Shown: positions 43,934 to 53,330, counted from the stretch's first letter. The stretch: 64,000 bases of DNA from Kineosporia aurantiaca JCM 3230 (GCA_000719025.1 JODP01000010.1:1-64000), one strand, 5' to 3'. The notes: generated by a model from the sequence alone, not told the origin. Translations and numbers: made by a program.

Positions 43934-44659
43934 ATGAAAGAGCTTTCCGGCAAGACCGCGCTGGTCACGGGAGCCACCTCGGGTATCGGCAAGGCGACCG
44001 CCCTCTCCCTGGCCGCCCACGGCGCTACGGTCCTGGTGCACGGCCGAGACCCCCAGCGCGGCGAGCAGACCGTTAAGGAGATCGAGGCGGCCGGCGGTTC
44101 AGCCCGTTTCATTCCGGCTGACCTGGTCGACCCGGCCGGGGCGGCCCAGCTCGCCGAGCAGGCAGGCGACGTGGACATCCTGGTCAACAACGCCGGGTCG
44201 TCCTGGTTCGGCGCCTCTGCCGACCTGGACCGCGCCGGCTTCGACGTGTTGTTCGACGGAAATGTCCGCGCGGCCTATCTCCTGACGTCCGCGCTGGCGC
44301 CGAAGATGGCGCTTCGGGGCTCGGGCAGCATCATCAATATCGGCAGCATGGCCGGGGCGGTCGGTCTGGCCGGCGGTGCTGCCTACAGTGCGACCAAGGC
44401 ATCGATGAACGCACTGACCCGGGCCTGGGCCGCCGAGTTCAGCCCGGCGGGCGTGCGGGTCAACACCGTCTCTCCCGGGCCGGTGCGGACCAATGGGGCC
44501 AGGGCTGAGGTCATCGATGGGCTCGCGCCCACGGCCCTGCTCGGGCGGGCCGCCCAGCCGCAGGAGATCGCCGGGGTGATCACCTTCCTCGCCGGACCGG
44601 GCGCCGGGTACATTACCGACGCGACCATCCCGGTCGACGGCGGCCGGACCGCCGTCTGA
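43934..44659 (+). CDS. Short-chain dehydrogenase/reductase (classical SDR)
   Basis: 241 aa. KTALVTGATSGIGKATALSL (TGxxxGIG), VDILVNNAGSSWFGA (NNAG), a catalytic Ser in GSIINIGSMAG, and YSATKASMNALTRAWAAEFS (YxxxK); VNTVSPGPVRTNG follows. A complete active site. Closely related to the SDR at 52617-53330. Forms a unit with the following TetR gene, 22 nt apart, under the twin operators; likely the autoregulated TetR/SDR pair. Substrate unknown; carbonyl reduction with NADPH is typical. Confidence 0.93.
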   Translation: MKELSGKTALVTGATSGIGKATALSLAAHGATVLVHGRDPQRGEQTVKEIEAAGGSARFIPADLVDPAGAAQLAEQAGDVDILVNNAGSSWFGASADLDRAGFDVLFDGNVRAAYLLTSALAPKMALRGSGSIINIGSMAGAVGLAGGAAYSATKASMNALTRAWAAEFSPAGVRVNTVSPGPVRTNGARAEVIDGLAPTALLGRAAQPQEIAGVITFLAGPGAGYITDATIPVDGGRTAV

Positions 44660-44681
44660 CCAGGCCATAACAGGCCCTAAA

Positions 44682-45272
44682 ATGGATCCCATGGCAGCAG
44701 CGGAAGGGTCCGGCCGGCGCTCAGCCCGCGAGCGCCTGCTGGAGGCCGCCGACCGCCTCTTCTACCTCGAGGGCATCTCCAAGGTGGGCATCGACCGCGT
44801 GCTGGAGGAGTCCGGCGTCGCCAAGGGCTCGCTCTACTACAATTTCGGTGGCAAGGACGACCTGGTCCGCGCCTACCTGCAGAACCGGCACGCCAGGTGG
44901 GCGCTGCGCCTGGACGAACGGGTCGCCGCTGAGACCACCGCCCAGGCCAAGGTCCTAGCCATCTTCGATGCCCTGGGCACCCTGTTCGCCGAGCCCGACT
45001 TCAACGGCTGCGCGTTCCACAACGCGGCCGCCGAGTCCAGCCCCGGCAGCGGCTCCGACCTGGCCATCAAGGACTTTCGCACCTGGCTGCACGAGCTGTT
45101 CGCCGTGCTGGTCACCGACGCGGGCTACCGCGATCCACAGCGCCTCACCAGCCAGCTCGTCCTGCTGTACGACGGCGCCAACATCGCCGCTGCGATGGAT
45201 GCCAACCCTTACGCGGCCGACGCGGCCCGTCAGGCTGCGCAATCACTGCTGGGCAGCGCTCCCCGCCTCTGA
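44682..45272 (+). CDS. TetR/AcrR family regulator (LmrA/YxaF-like)
   Basis: 196 aa. ARERLLEAADRLFYLEGISK, IDRVLEESGVAKGSLYYNFG, GKDDLVRAYLQNRHARW: the YxaF/LmrA branch of TetR, and the C-terminal part (FNGCAFHNAAAESSPGSGSD) has the GCxFxNAAAE box of that branch. The upstream twin TTAGAC-N6-GTCTAA sites match the operator type of the family. Cotranscribed with the SDR; a probable repressor of the SDR and of the divergent F420-type/Mo-oxidase operon. Confidence 0.92.
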   Translation: MDPMAAAEGSGRRSARERLLEAADRLFYLEGISKVGIDRVLEESGVAKGSLYYNFGGKDDLVRAYLQNRHARWALRLDERVAAETTAQAKVLAIFDALGTLFAEPDFNGCAFHNAAAESSPGSGSDLAIKDFRTWLHELFAVLVTDAGYRDPQRLTSQLVLLYDGANIAAAMDANPYAADAARQAAQSLLGSAPRL

Positions 45273-45398
45273 CCTCATGGGGTCGAGGTTCACATGTTCG
45301 GGTGACGCCCCGGGCATCCAGCGCAATTAGAAAGATCCCTGCGCGATGTCGTGCGCCCTTTCGACGACACCTTCAGGACCTGAGGAGCAACGAGCCCG

Positions 45399-46244
45399 AT
45401 GCAGTACACCCACAACACCGCACCGACCCAGCAGGTGGAGGCCGGCAGTATTTCCTTCGCCTATAGGCGTTTCGGCTCCCAGCAGGGAACCCCGGTCGTG
45501 TTCGTCCAGCACTTCATGGGCAACCTCGACGACCACGATCCAGCCATCACCGACGCTCTCGCCCAGGATCGCGAGGTGATCCTGTTCAACAACGCTGGCG
45601 TCGCATCGTCCACCGGAACCACGCCGGACACCATCGAGCAGACTGCCAGTGACGCCGAGAGCTTCATAGACGCACTGGGTCTCGGCCAGGTCGACCTGCT
45701 CGCCCACTCCATGGGCGGCCTCGTCGGCCAGCAGATCGCCACCGATCGTCCCGAATTGGTCCGCAAACTGATCCTGGTCGGTACCGGACCCCGCGGCGGT
45801 GAGGGCATCGGCGCGATGCCGGCCGAGACGGAGGCCCTGTTCTTCACGACTTACGAGCATCAGGAAGACATGTGGCTGCCGATCCTGTTCTCCCCCAGCA
45901 AGGAGAGTCAGGCCGCCGGACGTGAATTCCTGAACCGGATCATGGCCCGCACCGACCGGGACGCTCCCGTCGCCGTCACCTCCGTCCAGGCTCAGGCCTC
46001 CGCGATCGGCGTGTACGGGGCACGCAAGGACCCCGGCTACGCGCACCTCGCCTACCTCCGCCAGCCGACTCTGGTGGTCAACGGCAACAACGACATCGTC
46101 ATCCCGACAATCAACTCCTACATCCTCCAGCAGCACCTGCCCGACGCCACGCTCGTTCTCTTCCCAGATGCCAACCACGGGTCTCATTTCCAGTACCACG
46201 AGCGATTCGTCGCGCAGGTCAGGATGTTCCTGAACGAACAGTGA
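45399..46244 (+). CDS. Alpha/beta hydrolase
   Basis: 281 aa. After GTPVVFVQHFMGNLDDHDPA, nucleophile elbow LLAHSMGGLVGQQIA with Ser, acid in LVVNGNNDIVIPTINSYILQ, and His in DANHGSHFQYHERF. The QHFMGNLD oxyanion region and the SxxHGSHFQYPERF end are shared with the hydrolase at 47852; both belong to a small family often linked to MFS genes. First gene of the operon that runs to 49139. GAGGAG lies 12 nt before the ATG. Substrate unknown. Confidence 0.92.
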   Translation: MQYTHNTAPTQQVEAGSISFAYRRFGSQQGTPVVFVQHFMGNLDDHDPAITDALAQDREVILFNNAGVASSTGTTPDTIEQTASDAESFIDALGLGQVDLLAHSMGGLVGQQIATDRPELVRKLILVGTGPRGGEGIGAMPAETEALFFTTYEHQEDMWLPILFSPSKESQAAGREFLNRIMARTDRDAPVAVTSVQAQASAIGVYGARKDPGYAHLAYLRQPTLVVNGNNDIVIPTINSYILQQHLPDATLVLFPDANHGSHFQYHERFVAQVRMFLNEQ

Positions 46245-46254
46245 AAGGCGGGTC

Positions 46255-47438
46255 ATGCTAGCCTTCCAACGTTCCTGGCTTGCCGTCTACGCCGTGGCTC
46301 TGGGCACGTTCACGCTCGTCACCAACGAGTTCCTCCCGTCGGGCTGCTCACCAGCATCAGCAACGACCTGCACGTCTCCGAGGGCACAGCGGGGTTGATG
46401 ATGACCGTGCCGGGGGTCGTCGCGGCTGTAGCAGCCCCGACGCTGACCGTGGCGGCCGGTCGCCTCGACCGCCGAACCGCTCTGATCGCCATGACAGCGC
46501 TCTTCGACCTGTCGGACATAATCGCGGCAACAGCAGGCAATTTCACCGTGATGCTGACCGCTCGCTTCCTGCTCGGTCTGGGGATCGGAGGCTTCTGGGC
46601 GATTGGGGCAAGTCTCGGCGCCCGTCTGGTCGGCTCACGGGATGCGGTGAGAGCCACGTCGATCATCTTCGCCGGAGTATCGATCGCCAGCGTGGTCGGT
46701 GTGCCTGCAGGGGCATTCATCGGCGGTCACTTCGGCTGGCGTTCAGCATTCCTGGCCACCGCCGGGCTGGGCGTGACAACGCTGATTCTCGAACTGGCTC
46801 TGCTGCCCCGGATGGACATCGACGAGCCGGTCACCTGGACGGGTCTGGCCTCCGTGCTGCGGGGGCCGAACGCCCGGGTCGGGCTGGCCACCACGCTCCT
46901 CCTCGTGATTGGCCAGTTCACCGCGTACACGTACGTGGCACCCTTCCTGGAGAAGCACACCGACTCATCGTCCACCGAGATCAGTGCCCTCCTGCTCGCC
47001 TACGGTGTTACCGGCATCATCGCCAACCTCACCGTCAGTTCCGCCCTCGGCCGACGGCTCTACACCACCGTTGTCTGCATCATGGTCATGCTCGCCGGGT
47101 CCGCCTTGTTCATGCCCATTCTCGGCACCCTGACGGTGGGAGCGGCCCTGATCCTTCTGGTGTGGGGCTTCGCGTACGGCGCCGTGCCCATAGCCCTGCA
47201 AACGTGGGTGTTCACCGCTGACACCGCTGCACCCGAAGGTGGCTCTGCCCTCTACATCTCAGCGTTCCAGATCTCCGTGGCCGGTGGCTCACTGCTGGGC
47301 GGGCAATTGGTCGACGCCACCGGGAGCACCACGGTTGCCATGACCACCGGTGGCCTCCTTGCCGCGGCCGCCTTGGCGCTCTTCACCTCACTTGCCCGGC
47401 GACCCGCTCCATCCGCACACCTCGAACCCGCTTCCTGA
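46255..47438 (+). pseudogene. MFS exporter (DHA1) with a single frameshift
   Basis: The frame starting ATG 46255 reads SWLAVYAVALGTFTLVTNEF then LP; at about 46337 a base is missing, after which the frame continues VGLLTSISNDLHVSEGTAGL and MMTVPGVVAAVAAPTLTVAA to 47438 without further change. Twelve helices are recovered across the two pieces. Either a sequencing error or a fresh inactivating indel: the rest of the gene shows no decay. Starts 10 nt after the hydrolase stop. Resembles the intact exporter at 28434. Confidence 0.85.
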
Positions 47439-47457
47439 CCCCGAAAGGCTCACTCTC

Positions 47458-47799
47458 ATGGCCATCATCTCTTGGTACGCCGTCACGATCGATAGCCACG
47501 ACGCCCGCAAGGCGGCCGCCTTCTGGAGCGAGGCAACCGGCTGGCCCATCGCCGAATCCGACTCCACCGAAACCCACGTCGTGATCCGACCCACGGCCGG
47601 CGGCCCTCAGATCACCTTCAACGCCGTCCCGGAACCCAAGACCATCAAGAACCGGCTGCACCTCGACATCATCAGCGACGACTTCGCCGCGGACGCGGCC
47701 CGGCTCACGCTCCTCGGCGCCATCCAGGTCCGCGAATTCGAGCAGTGGAGCACATTCCGCGACATCGAGGGGAACGAGTTCGACCTGATCGCGGGATAG
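47458..47799 (+). CDS. VOC (glyoxalase/bleomycin-resistance) superfamily protein
   Basis: 113 aa from ATG 47458. AIISWYAVTIDSHDARKAAA, then FWSEATGWPIAESDS, RLHLDIISDDFAADAARL and FRDIEGNEFDLIAG: one beta-alpha-beta-beta-beta pair in the glyoxalase-like arrangement with the C-terminal DxxGNEFxLI metal-site end. Such single-domain proteins dimerise to bind ligands or divalent metals. Between MFS and hydrolase genes it may sequester or modify the exported compound. Confidence 0.88.
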   Translation: MAIISWYAVTIDSHDARKAAAFWSEATGWPIAESDSTETHVVIRPTAGGPQITFNAVPEPKTIKNRLHLDIISDDFAADAARLTLLGAIQVREFEQWSTFRDIEGNEFDLIAG

Positions 47800-47851
47800 A
47801 CCGGAAGAACGGAACGGATCCTCACCAGAGCGGAAGGACAGCAGGCAGCGC

Positions 47852-48781
47852 ATGAGTGACCTCACCCACGCAACGGCCCCGACGCAGTTCGTCGAGGCCA
47901 ACGGAATTCGTTTCGCCTACCGCAGGTTCGGCGGTGGTCCCGGGTTTCCCATCGTCCTGGTCCAGCACTTCATGGGCAATCTCGACAACTTCGACCCGGC
48001 CGTCACCGACGGCCTGGCCGGCGGCCGCGAGGTGATCCTGTTCGACAACGCCGGAGTCGGATCCAGCAGTGGTACTGCTCCCCGAACCGTGGCGGGCATG
48101 GCGCACGACGCGATCGCGATGATCGACGCGCTCGGACTCGCCCGGATCGATCTGTTCGGGTTCTCCATGGGCGGCCACGTTGCCCAGACGATCGCGGTGC
48201 AGCGTCCAGATCTGGTGCGCCGATTGGTCCTGGTCGGCACCGGCCCGCGCGGTGGTGACGGGATGGCGGCGATGAACCCCGCCGTCGTCCCGTTGTTCGG
48301 CCGCAGGGACGAACTCGGTGAGGCGATGTGGCTGCCGATCATGTTCTCGCCGTCCGGGCGCAGCCAGGCCGCCGGGCGCCGCTATCTGGAACGGATCACC
48401 GCACGCACCGAGGACCGGGACACCCTCGTGTCGCTCGAGACGATCGGTAATCACCGGGCGGCCGCCGGGGAGTGGGGACATCCGGCGAAGGACAGCTTCG
48501 CCTACCTAGCCGGTATCACCGCTCCGACGCTGGTGGTGAACGGCAGCAACGACGTCGTCGTGCCGACGGTCAACTCCTACCACCTGCAGCAGCACATCCC
48601 GGATGCGGAGCTGCTGTTGTTCCCAGACTCCAATCACGGGTCACATTTCCAGTACCCGCAGCGGTTCCTGCGCCGGGTTCACGACTTCCTCGACGTCCAG
48701 CCGGAAGACGACAGTGACAGACTCTACGACGAGCACGGCCGCGACCCTGTCCGTGGTGGACGCCTATTACCAGGCCGGTAA
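47852..48781 (+). CDS. Alpha/beta hydrolase, paralog of 45399-46244
   Basis: 309 aa. TQFVEANGIRFAYRRFGGGP, FMGNLDNFDPAVTDGLAG, nucleophile elbow LFGFSMGGHVAQTIA, acid LVVNGSNDVVVPTVNSYHLQ, His SNHGSHFQYPQRFL. Around 55 to 60 percent identical by eye to the first hydrolase of the operon. The extra C-terminal 25 residues (after FLDVQPEDD) overlap the next gene out of frame, look like read-through and are absent in the paralog, so the tail is probably not functional. Confidence 0.9.
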   Translation: MSDLTHATAPTQFVEANGIRFAYRRFGGGPGFPIVLVQHFMGNLDNFDPAVTDGLAGGREVILFDNAGVGSSSGTAPRTVAGMAHDAIAMIDALGLARIDLFGFSMGGHVAQTIAVQRPDLVRRLVLVGTGPRGGDGMAAMNPAVVPLFGRRDELGEAMWLPIMFSPSGRSQAAGRRYLERITARTEDRDTLVSLETIGNHRAAAGEWGHPAKDSFAYLAGITAPTLVVNGSNDVVVPTVNSYHLQQHIPDAELLLFPDSNHGSHFQYPQRFLRRVHDFLDVQPEDDSDRLYDEHGRDPVRGGRLLPGR

Positions 48782-49139
48782 GGACGGACGGCTCACCGAC
48801 TTCGGCCGGTACCTGCACGAGGACTTCGTCGTCACCGCCCCGAACTACTTCCCCTGGGGCGGCACCCACGCGGGGGCCGGGTTCTTCCGGGACGAGGTCC
48901 TCCCCACCTTGCCGGACGTCCTCGACTTCACCCGCTGCACGTACGACCGGTTCTTCGGGGCCGGTGAGCGGGCCGTCGCGCTGATCACCATCGGTGTGAC
49001 CGGGACGTCCGACCTGATCAAGATCTCCGAGCACTGGACGGTGCGGGAGGGCCTGGCGACGTCGATCTGGGTGGCGTACTTCGAGCCGCAGGCTCTGCTG
49101 CGCAAACTCGCCCTTCCGCTGTCGGTCCTGAGCGACTGA
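48714..49139 (+). CDS. NTF2-like (SnoaL) fold protein
   Basis: 141 aa from GTG 48714, with GGAAGACGACA upstream. TLSVVDAYYQAGKDGRLTDF and RYLHEDFVVTAPNYFPWGGT, then FFRDEVLPTLPDVLDF, ALITIGVTGTSDLIKISEHW: the cone-shaped SnoaL-like domain used by ketosteroid-isomerase-like enzymes and by non-catalytic binding proteins. Overlaps the hydrolase gene end by 68 nt. Last gene before a strong palindrome. Confidence 0.85.
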   Translation: MTDSTTSTAATLSVVDAYYQAGKDGRLTDFGRYLHEDFVVTAPNYFPWGGTHAGAGFFRDEVLPTLPDVLDFTRCTYDRFFGAGERAVALITIGVTGTSDLIKISEHWTVREGLATSIWVAYFEPQALLRKLALPLSVLSD

Positions 49140-49152
49140 TCAGCGATCGCCG

Positions 49153-49196
49153 CTGCCGATGTCTCCTCACCTGATCAGGTGAGGAGACATCGGCAG
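49153..49196. terminator. Perfect 44-bp palindrome between convergent genes
   Basis: The two halves (49153-49174 and 49175-49196) are exact inverted copies with no spacer, centred on TGATCA; the outer parts read CTGCCGATGTCTCC and GGAGACATCGGCAG. It lies 14 nt past the NTF2 gene stop and 48 nt past the end of the convergent tautomerase gene, so a bidirectional terminator is likely. The absence of a loop is unusual. Confidence 0.7.
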
Positions 49197-49244
49197 GGGC
49201 GCCTTACCCTGGTTCCGGCTCCGCTCCTCGACGAAGAGAGCTGA

Positions 49245-49667
49245 TCAATTGCCGTGCAGGAGCTTGCGGGCCTGCTCGGCGATGTCCGTGCCGGTGTTCG
49301 CGTGGCCGGCGATTCCCCAGCCGCCGTCGGGCGACTCGGTGATCAGCACCCAGGTCCGATCGGCCAGCCCGGGATTCTCGGCCGCCTCCGAGACGATCAT
49401 GGTCAACTCGCGGACCACTCCGAGTTGCTTGTCCCGGTCCAGCACGCCAGCGGGGGTCAGAACCTGTACTCGCACGAAGTCCGACCCACCCGCTGCCGTG
49501 GACATCGACGTCCTCGGCAGAAAATGAATCATGGACGCCGTGTTGTCCGCGAACAGAGGGATGTCCGGCACCACCTCCCAACGCATCACCGCCCGGGCCA
49601 GGTCCTGGGCAAGCGCCTGAGGGTCGGCGAAAATACCTTCGGGTGCATAGACGTCGATCATCGGCAT
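49245..49667 (-). CDS. Tautomerase family protein
   Basis: 140 aa from ATG 49667 (AGGAGTCACC upstream). MPMIDVYAPEGIFADPQALA: after Met removal the N-terminal Pro would be the general base of the 4-oxalocrotonate tautomerase/MIF superfamily; an RVQVLTPAGVLDRDKQLGV middle and WVLITESPDGGWGIAG with the conserved GWG of that family. A fused double beta-alpha-beta unit. Adjacent and divergent to LAL regulator 2 at 49826. Substrate unknown. Confidence 0.88.
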   Translation of the reverse strand: MPMIDVYAPEGIFADPQALAQDLARAVMRWEVVPDIPLFADNTASMIHFLPRTSMSTAAGGSDFVRVQVLTPAGVLDRDKQLGVVRELTMIVSEAAENPGLADRTWVLITESPDGGWGIAGHANTGTDIAEQARKLLHGN

Positions 49668-49825
49668 GGTGACTCCTGAAGTAGGGGCGGCAACCACCCC
49701 GACGTTAGGCAGGCACCGTCGACGGCACATCACGCGAACACGGTAGGTGAACGGCTGATCCTGGCACTGCCGGCACCAGGATCAGCACCGGCCCGGCCGG
49801 CCGCTCACGACGAGATGAAGGTGAC

Positions 49826-52612
49826 ATGGCGATTCCCCCAGTCCTGCGGGGCCGGTCGCAACCGGTGACCGAGGCCCTGGTAACCCTGCGCCGGACCCGG
49901 CGAACCCGTCAGGGCGGGGTTGTGGTGATCGGGGGCGAGGCCGGGATCGGCAAGTCATCCGTCCTGGCCGCTCTGCGGCGCGAGGCCCGGGCCACCGGGT
50001 ACCGGGTCGCGTCGATGAAAGGGGTGGCCGCGAATCAGCTGTCCGCCGGTGCCTCCATCCTGCTCGCCCTGCGCTCCGGGCCCGAACCGCTGCTGAGCGG
50101 CAGCCAGCTGGAGGCCGCCGCCGCCCTGGTCGACGAGCCGACCGTGTTCATCGACCAGCTCGCGGATATCCTGGAGAAGGCCGTCGGAGGCGATCCGGTC
50201 GTGCTCGCGGTCGACGACCTGCAGTGGGTCGACAATCTCAGCCAGGCCGCGATCCGGATTCTTCCCGAACGGCTGGCTGGCAGCCCGATCGTCTGGCTGC
50301 TCGCCACCCGGGGCGCGTCCGCCCCGGTCGCGGCCGACCTGGGCGCCCGGACCCCGGGCGAGGTAGCCGTGCCCGTCTGGGCCCTGGACCTGACCCCGTT
50401 GTCCGGCTCCGATCTCGAGGACTTGGCTGCCGACATGCTCGGTGAGAGCCCCGATGCCGCAACCACCGGCCTCCTGCATCGGGTCGGCGGCAATCCCTTC
50501 TACGCCGTCCAGATCGTCGAGGCCGTCCTGCAGGCCCGTCGGGCCGGCGAACCGATCGCGCAGATCCCCGCCGAGTTCCTCAGCAGTCTGCGCCGATGGC
50601 TGGCCCGGCTTACGACCGCCCAGACCGACCTGGTGCAGATCATCGCGGTCCTGGGCCGGCCCACCACGTTCACCGAGTGCTGCGAACTGCTACCCGCGCA
50701 TACGCCGCCGGTGCTCTCCGGCGCCGTGGACGACCTGCTCGCAATCGGGCTCCTGGGATACGAGGGCCAGGGGCTGGCCTTCCGCCACGACCTCGTCCGC
50801 GAATCCGTCTACCAGGAGCTGAGCCCGGTCGTGCGCCGGATGCTGCACCGTCGCTACGCCGAGGCCCTGCTCGCCGAGGGATCGGGCCCGCTCGCGGCGG
50901 CCGGGCATCTCCAGGCTGCGGCGGCCACGGGCGACGAGGCGACCGCGGTGCTGATCATGGACGCCGCCGAGGAGGCTCTGGCCTCGATGCCGGCCAGCGC
51001 CGTGGAACTGGCCCACAACGCCTTCGGACTGTTACGGCCGGAACCGGACCATCAGGACAGTGCACACCGTCTCGGGATCAGGTTGATCCGGGTCCTCACT
51101 GCCACCCAGCACACCGCTGAGGCCGTCCAGGCCGCCGACCGCCTGCTGGCCCGGGCCAGCTCCGCAGAGGTGATGGCCGACATCGAGACCGAGGTGGCCC
51201 CGGCCCTGCGGTTCACCGGCCGCTTCGCCGAACTCGGTGCCCGGGCCACGGCCCGACTGGAGCAGGGCGGCATCTCCGACCGGGCCCGGGCCCGGTTGCT
51301 CGCGAACCGGGCGTTCGCACAGGTGGGCCAGGAACCGTCGGACGGTGTCCAGGAGCAGGTGCTGCGGGCCCAGGCTTTGGCCGAGGAGTCCGGAGATCCC
51401 ACAGCGCTGATCACCGCCGATCGGGTCCTGGCCGAACTGGCGATGAACCGGGGCAGCCACGCCGAGAGCCTGTCCCGGCTGAGGGCCCTGCGCACCCAGG
51501 CCGGGGATGTGTTCCTGGTGCACGAGATCCTGGCTCTGCAACTGCTGGACCGTTTCGCCGAGGCCGAGAACATCCTGCGAGAGGCGACCGCCAATCCGAG
51601 GACGGCCGCGCTGCCCTGGGTTCCGTACGCGCAGATGTGGCTGGACTTCACCCTCGGCCGGATTGAGGCCGGCGAGGTGGGCGCCCAAACCGTGATCCGG
51701 GACGCGCACGCGTTCGGCAACCGCGCCTTTGCGTTCGACGCGTACGTGAACCTCTTCACCCTCGGGCTCTACACCGGCGATCTGGCCGCCGCGGAGACCA
51801 TGCTGCAGGAACGAGCCGACCGAGTCCGGCCGGGAGACGTCATCCAGGACGAGAACACCCAGATGATGCGGGCCTGGCTGCTCGCCGCTGAAGGGGACGT
51901 TTCCGGATCCCTGGACATCATGCGCCCGAAGCTGCGGGGCGCGCTGCAGGACCAGGCCTACTGGCCTTGGTGGCCGGGAACCCTGGCCGCTCTGGCCCGG
52001 CTCGGGGTGGCCGCCGCCGACAGCGGCGTGCTGAGCGACGTCACAAAGATCGCCAAGGAGGCGGCCACCCGCAACCCCGGGATCAGCTCCTACGAGGGCC
52101 AGGCGGAGCACGTGCGCGGCCTGGCCCTCGGCGACGTCGACGTGCTGCGGCACGCCGACCTCATCCTGGGCGAGAGTCCTCGTCCAGCCATGCGGGCGGC
52201 CGTGGCCGAAGACCTCGGGCGGACGCTGATCCACCAGCAGGCGCGCGCAGAGGGCATCGCCCACCTGGACCGGGCCTGGACCCTCTACACGGACCTGGGA
52301 TTCACCGCGCCGGCCGAACAGATCCGGCTGTTGCTCTCCGGACTCGGGATCCGTCGCAGCCAATGGGCCCAGCGCCCGGCCCGGCCCGACACCGGCTGGG
52401 ACGCCCTCACCCCGGCCGAGCGCCGGGTCGCGGAGCTGATCGGCTCCGGGCTGACCAACCGCGACACCGCCACTTCCCTCGGCGTCTCACCGAACACCGT
52501 CGGCACCCACGTCCGGGCGGTATTCGCCAAGTTGGGGGTCAAGTCCCGGGTACAACTGTCGAACGTGCTACACGAACGGGCAGCCACCGAGGCCGAGGTT
52601 CAGGCCGACTGA
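49826..52612 (+). CDS. LAL-type LuxR family regulator with N-terminal ATPase
   Basis: 928 aa. P-loop GGEAGIGKSSVLAALRREAR at about 36-55, Walker B VLAVDDLQWVDNLS near 125-140, an extended TPR-like middle, and a C-terminal LuxR helix-turn-helix (LTPAERRVAELIGSGLTNRD through SPNTVGTHVRAVFAKLGVKS). Same type as 1475-4207 but in opposite orientation; the two share the domain order and length. Divergent from the tautomerase gene and convergent to the SDR at 52617, with only 4 nt between the stops. A candidate activator of the surrounding hydrolase/tautomerase/SDR genes. Confidence 0.94.
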   Translation: MAIPPVLRGRSQPVTEALVTLRRTRRTRQGGVVVIGGEAGIGKSSVLAALRREARATGYRVASMKGVAANQLSAGASILLALRSGPEPLLSGSQLEAAAALVDEPTVFIDQLADILEKAVGGDPVVLAVDDLQWVDNLSQAAIRILPERLAGSPIVWLLATRGASAPVAADLGARTPGEVAVPVWALDLTPLSGSDLEDLAADMLGESPDAATTGLLHRVGGNPFYAVQIVEAVLQARRAGEPIAQIPAEFLSSLRRWLARLTTAQTDLVQIIAVLGRPTTFTECCELLPAHTPPVLSGAVDDLLAIGLLGYEGQGLAFRHDLVRESVYQELSPVVRRMLHRRYAEALLAEGSGPLAAAGHLQAAAATGDEATAVLIMDAAEEALASMPASAVELAHNAFGLLRPEPDHQDSAHRLGIRLIRVLTATQHTAEAVQAADRLLARASSAEVMADIETEVAPALRFTGRFAELGARATARLEQGGISDRARARLLANRAFAQVGQEPSDGVQEQVLRAQALAEESGDPTALITADRVLAELAMNRGSHAESLSRLRALRTQAGDVFLVHEILALQLLDRFAEAENILREATANPRTAALPWVPYAQMWLDFTLGRIEAGEVGAQTVIRDAHAFGNRAFAFDAYVNLFTLGLYTGDLAAAETMLQERADRVRPGDVIQDENTQMMRAWLLAAEGDVSGSLDIMRPKLRGALQDQAYWPWWPGTLAALARLGVAAADSGVLSDVTKIAKEAATRNPGISSYEGQAEHVRGLALGDVDVLRHADLILGESPRPAMRAAVAEDLGRTLIHQQARAEGIAHLDRAWTLYTDLGFTAPAEQIRLLLSGLGIRRSQWAQRPARPDTGWDALTPAERRVAELIGSGLTNRDTATSLGVSPNTVGTHVRAVFAKLGVKSRVQLSNVLHERAATEAEVQAD

Positions 52613-52616
52613 CCGT

Positions 52617-53330
52617 TCAGACAGCCGTACGACCCCCATCCGCGGCCAAAGTCGCTCCCGTCACGTAGCTCGCGGCCGGAGAGACCAGAAAAGCCACCAC
52701 TGAGGCGATCTCGTCCACCGATGCACCCCGCTTCAGCAGCGTGGTCTCACCCAACGCCTTCGTCCGGTCCGAATCCGCGCCATCGGTGTAGACCGGACCG
52801 GGAGCCACCGTGTTCACGCGCACACCGGCGTCCCCGAACTCGGCCGCCCACGATCGAGTCAAGGACGCCAACGCCGCCTTCGTAGCACCGTAAGCCGCAC
52901 CCCCGGCCAGACCAATGGTCCCCGCCATGCTCGCAATATTGACGATGCTGCCGTTGCCTCGCTCCACCATCCCGGGCGCAAGAGCGGCAACCAATTGGTA
53001 GGCCGCGCGCACGTTGCCCGCGAAAAGCTTGTCGAACTCGGCCACGTCAAGATCTGGTGTCGGCCCGAACCAGGCGACGCCTCCGTTGTTGACCAGGACG
53101 TCCACCTCACCCGCGGTAGAAGCAAGCTGCCGCGTGCTGTCGGCATCGAGCAGGTCACCGGCGATGAAACGCGCCTGACCGCCCGAAGAGATGATCTGAG
53201 CGACGACGGCCGCTCCCCTCTCAGGATTGCGACCGTGGACAAACACCTGGTATCCATCCGCGGCGAGCCTCAGGGCGACCCCTTTCCCGATTCCCGATGT
53301 CGCTCCGGTGACGAGCGCTGACAGCTGCAT
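52617..53330 (-). CDS. Short-chain dehydrogenase/reductase (classical SDR)
   Basis: 237 aa. LSALVTGATSGIGKGVALRL, VDVLVNNGGVAWFG (NNGG rather than NNAG), Ser in GSIVNIASMAG, YGATKAALASLTRSWAAEFG with YxxxK. A complete active site. Strongly similar to the SDR at 43934 (shared VHGRxPxRG, GGxARFI, FAGNVRAAY and GGRTAV end). Likely paralogs with the same reaction type. It lies just downstream of the XRE-MmyB regulator at 53415 on the same strand. Confidence 0.92.
   Translation of the reverse strand: MQLSALVTGATSGIGKGVALRLAADGYQVFVHGRNPERGAAVVAQIISSGGQARFIAGDLLDADSTRQLASTAGEVDVLVNNGGVAWFGPTPDLDVAEFDKLFAGNVRAAYQLVAALAPGMVERGNGSIVNIASMAGTIGLAGGAAYGATKAALASLTRSWAAEFGDAGVRVNTVAPGPVYTDGADSDRTKALGETTLLKRGASVDEIASVVAFLVSPAASYVTGATLAADGGRTAV

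Noticed and set aside
51032..52363. 443-codon minus-strand frame under the second LAL regulator
   Set aside because: A shadow of the regulator gene; no start signal or domain.
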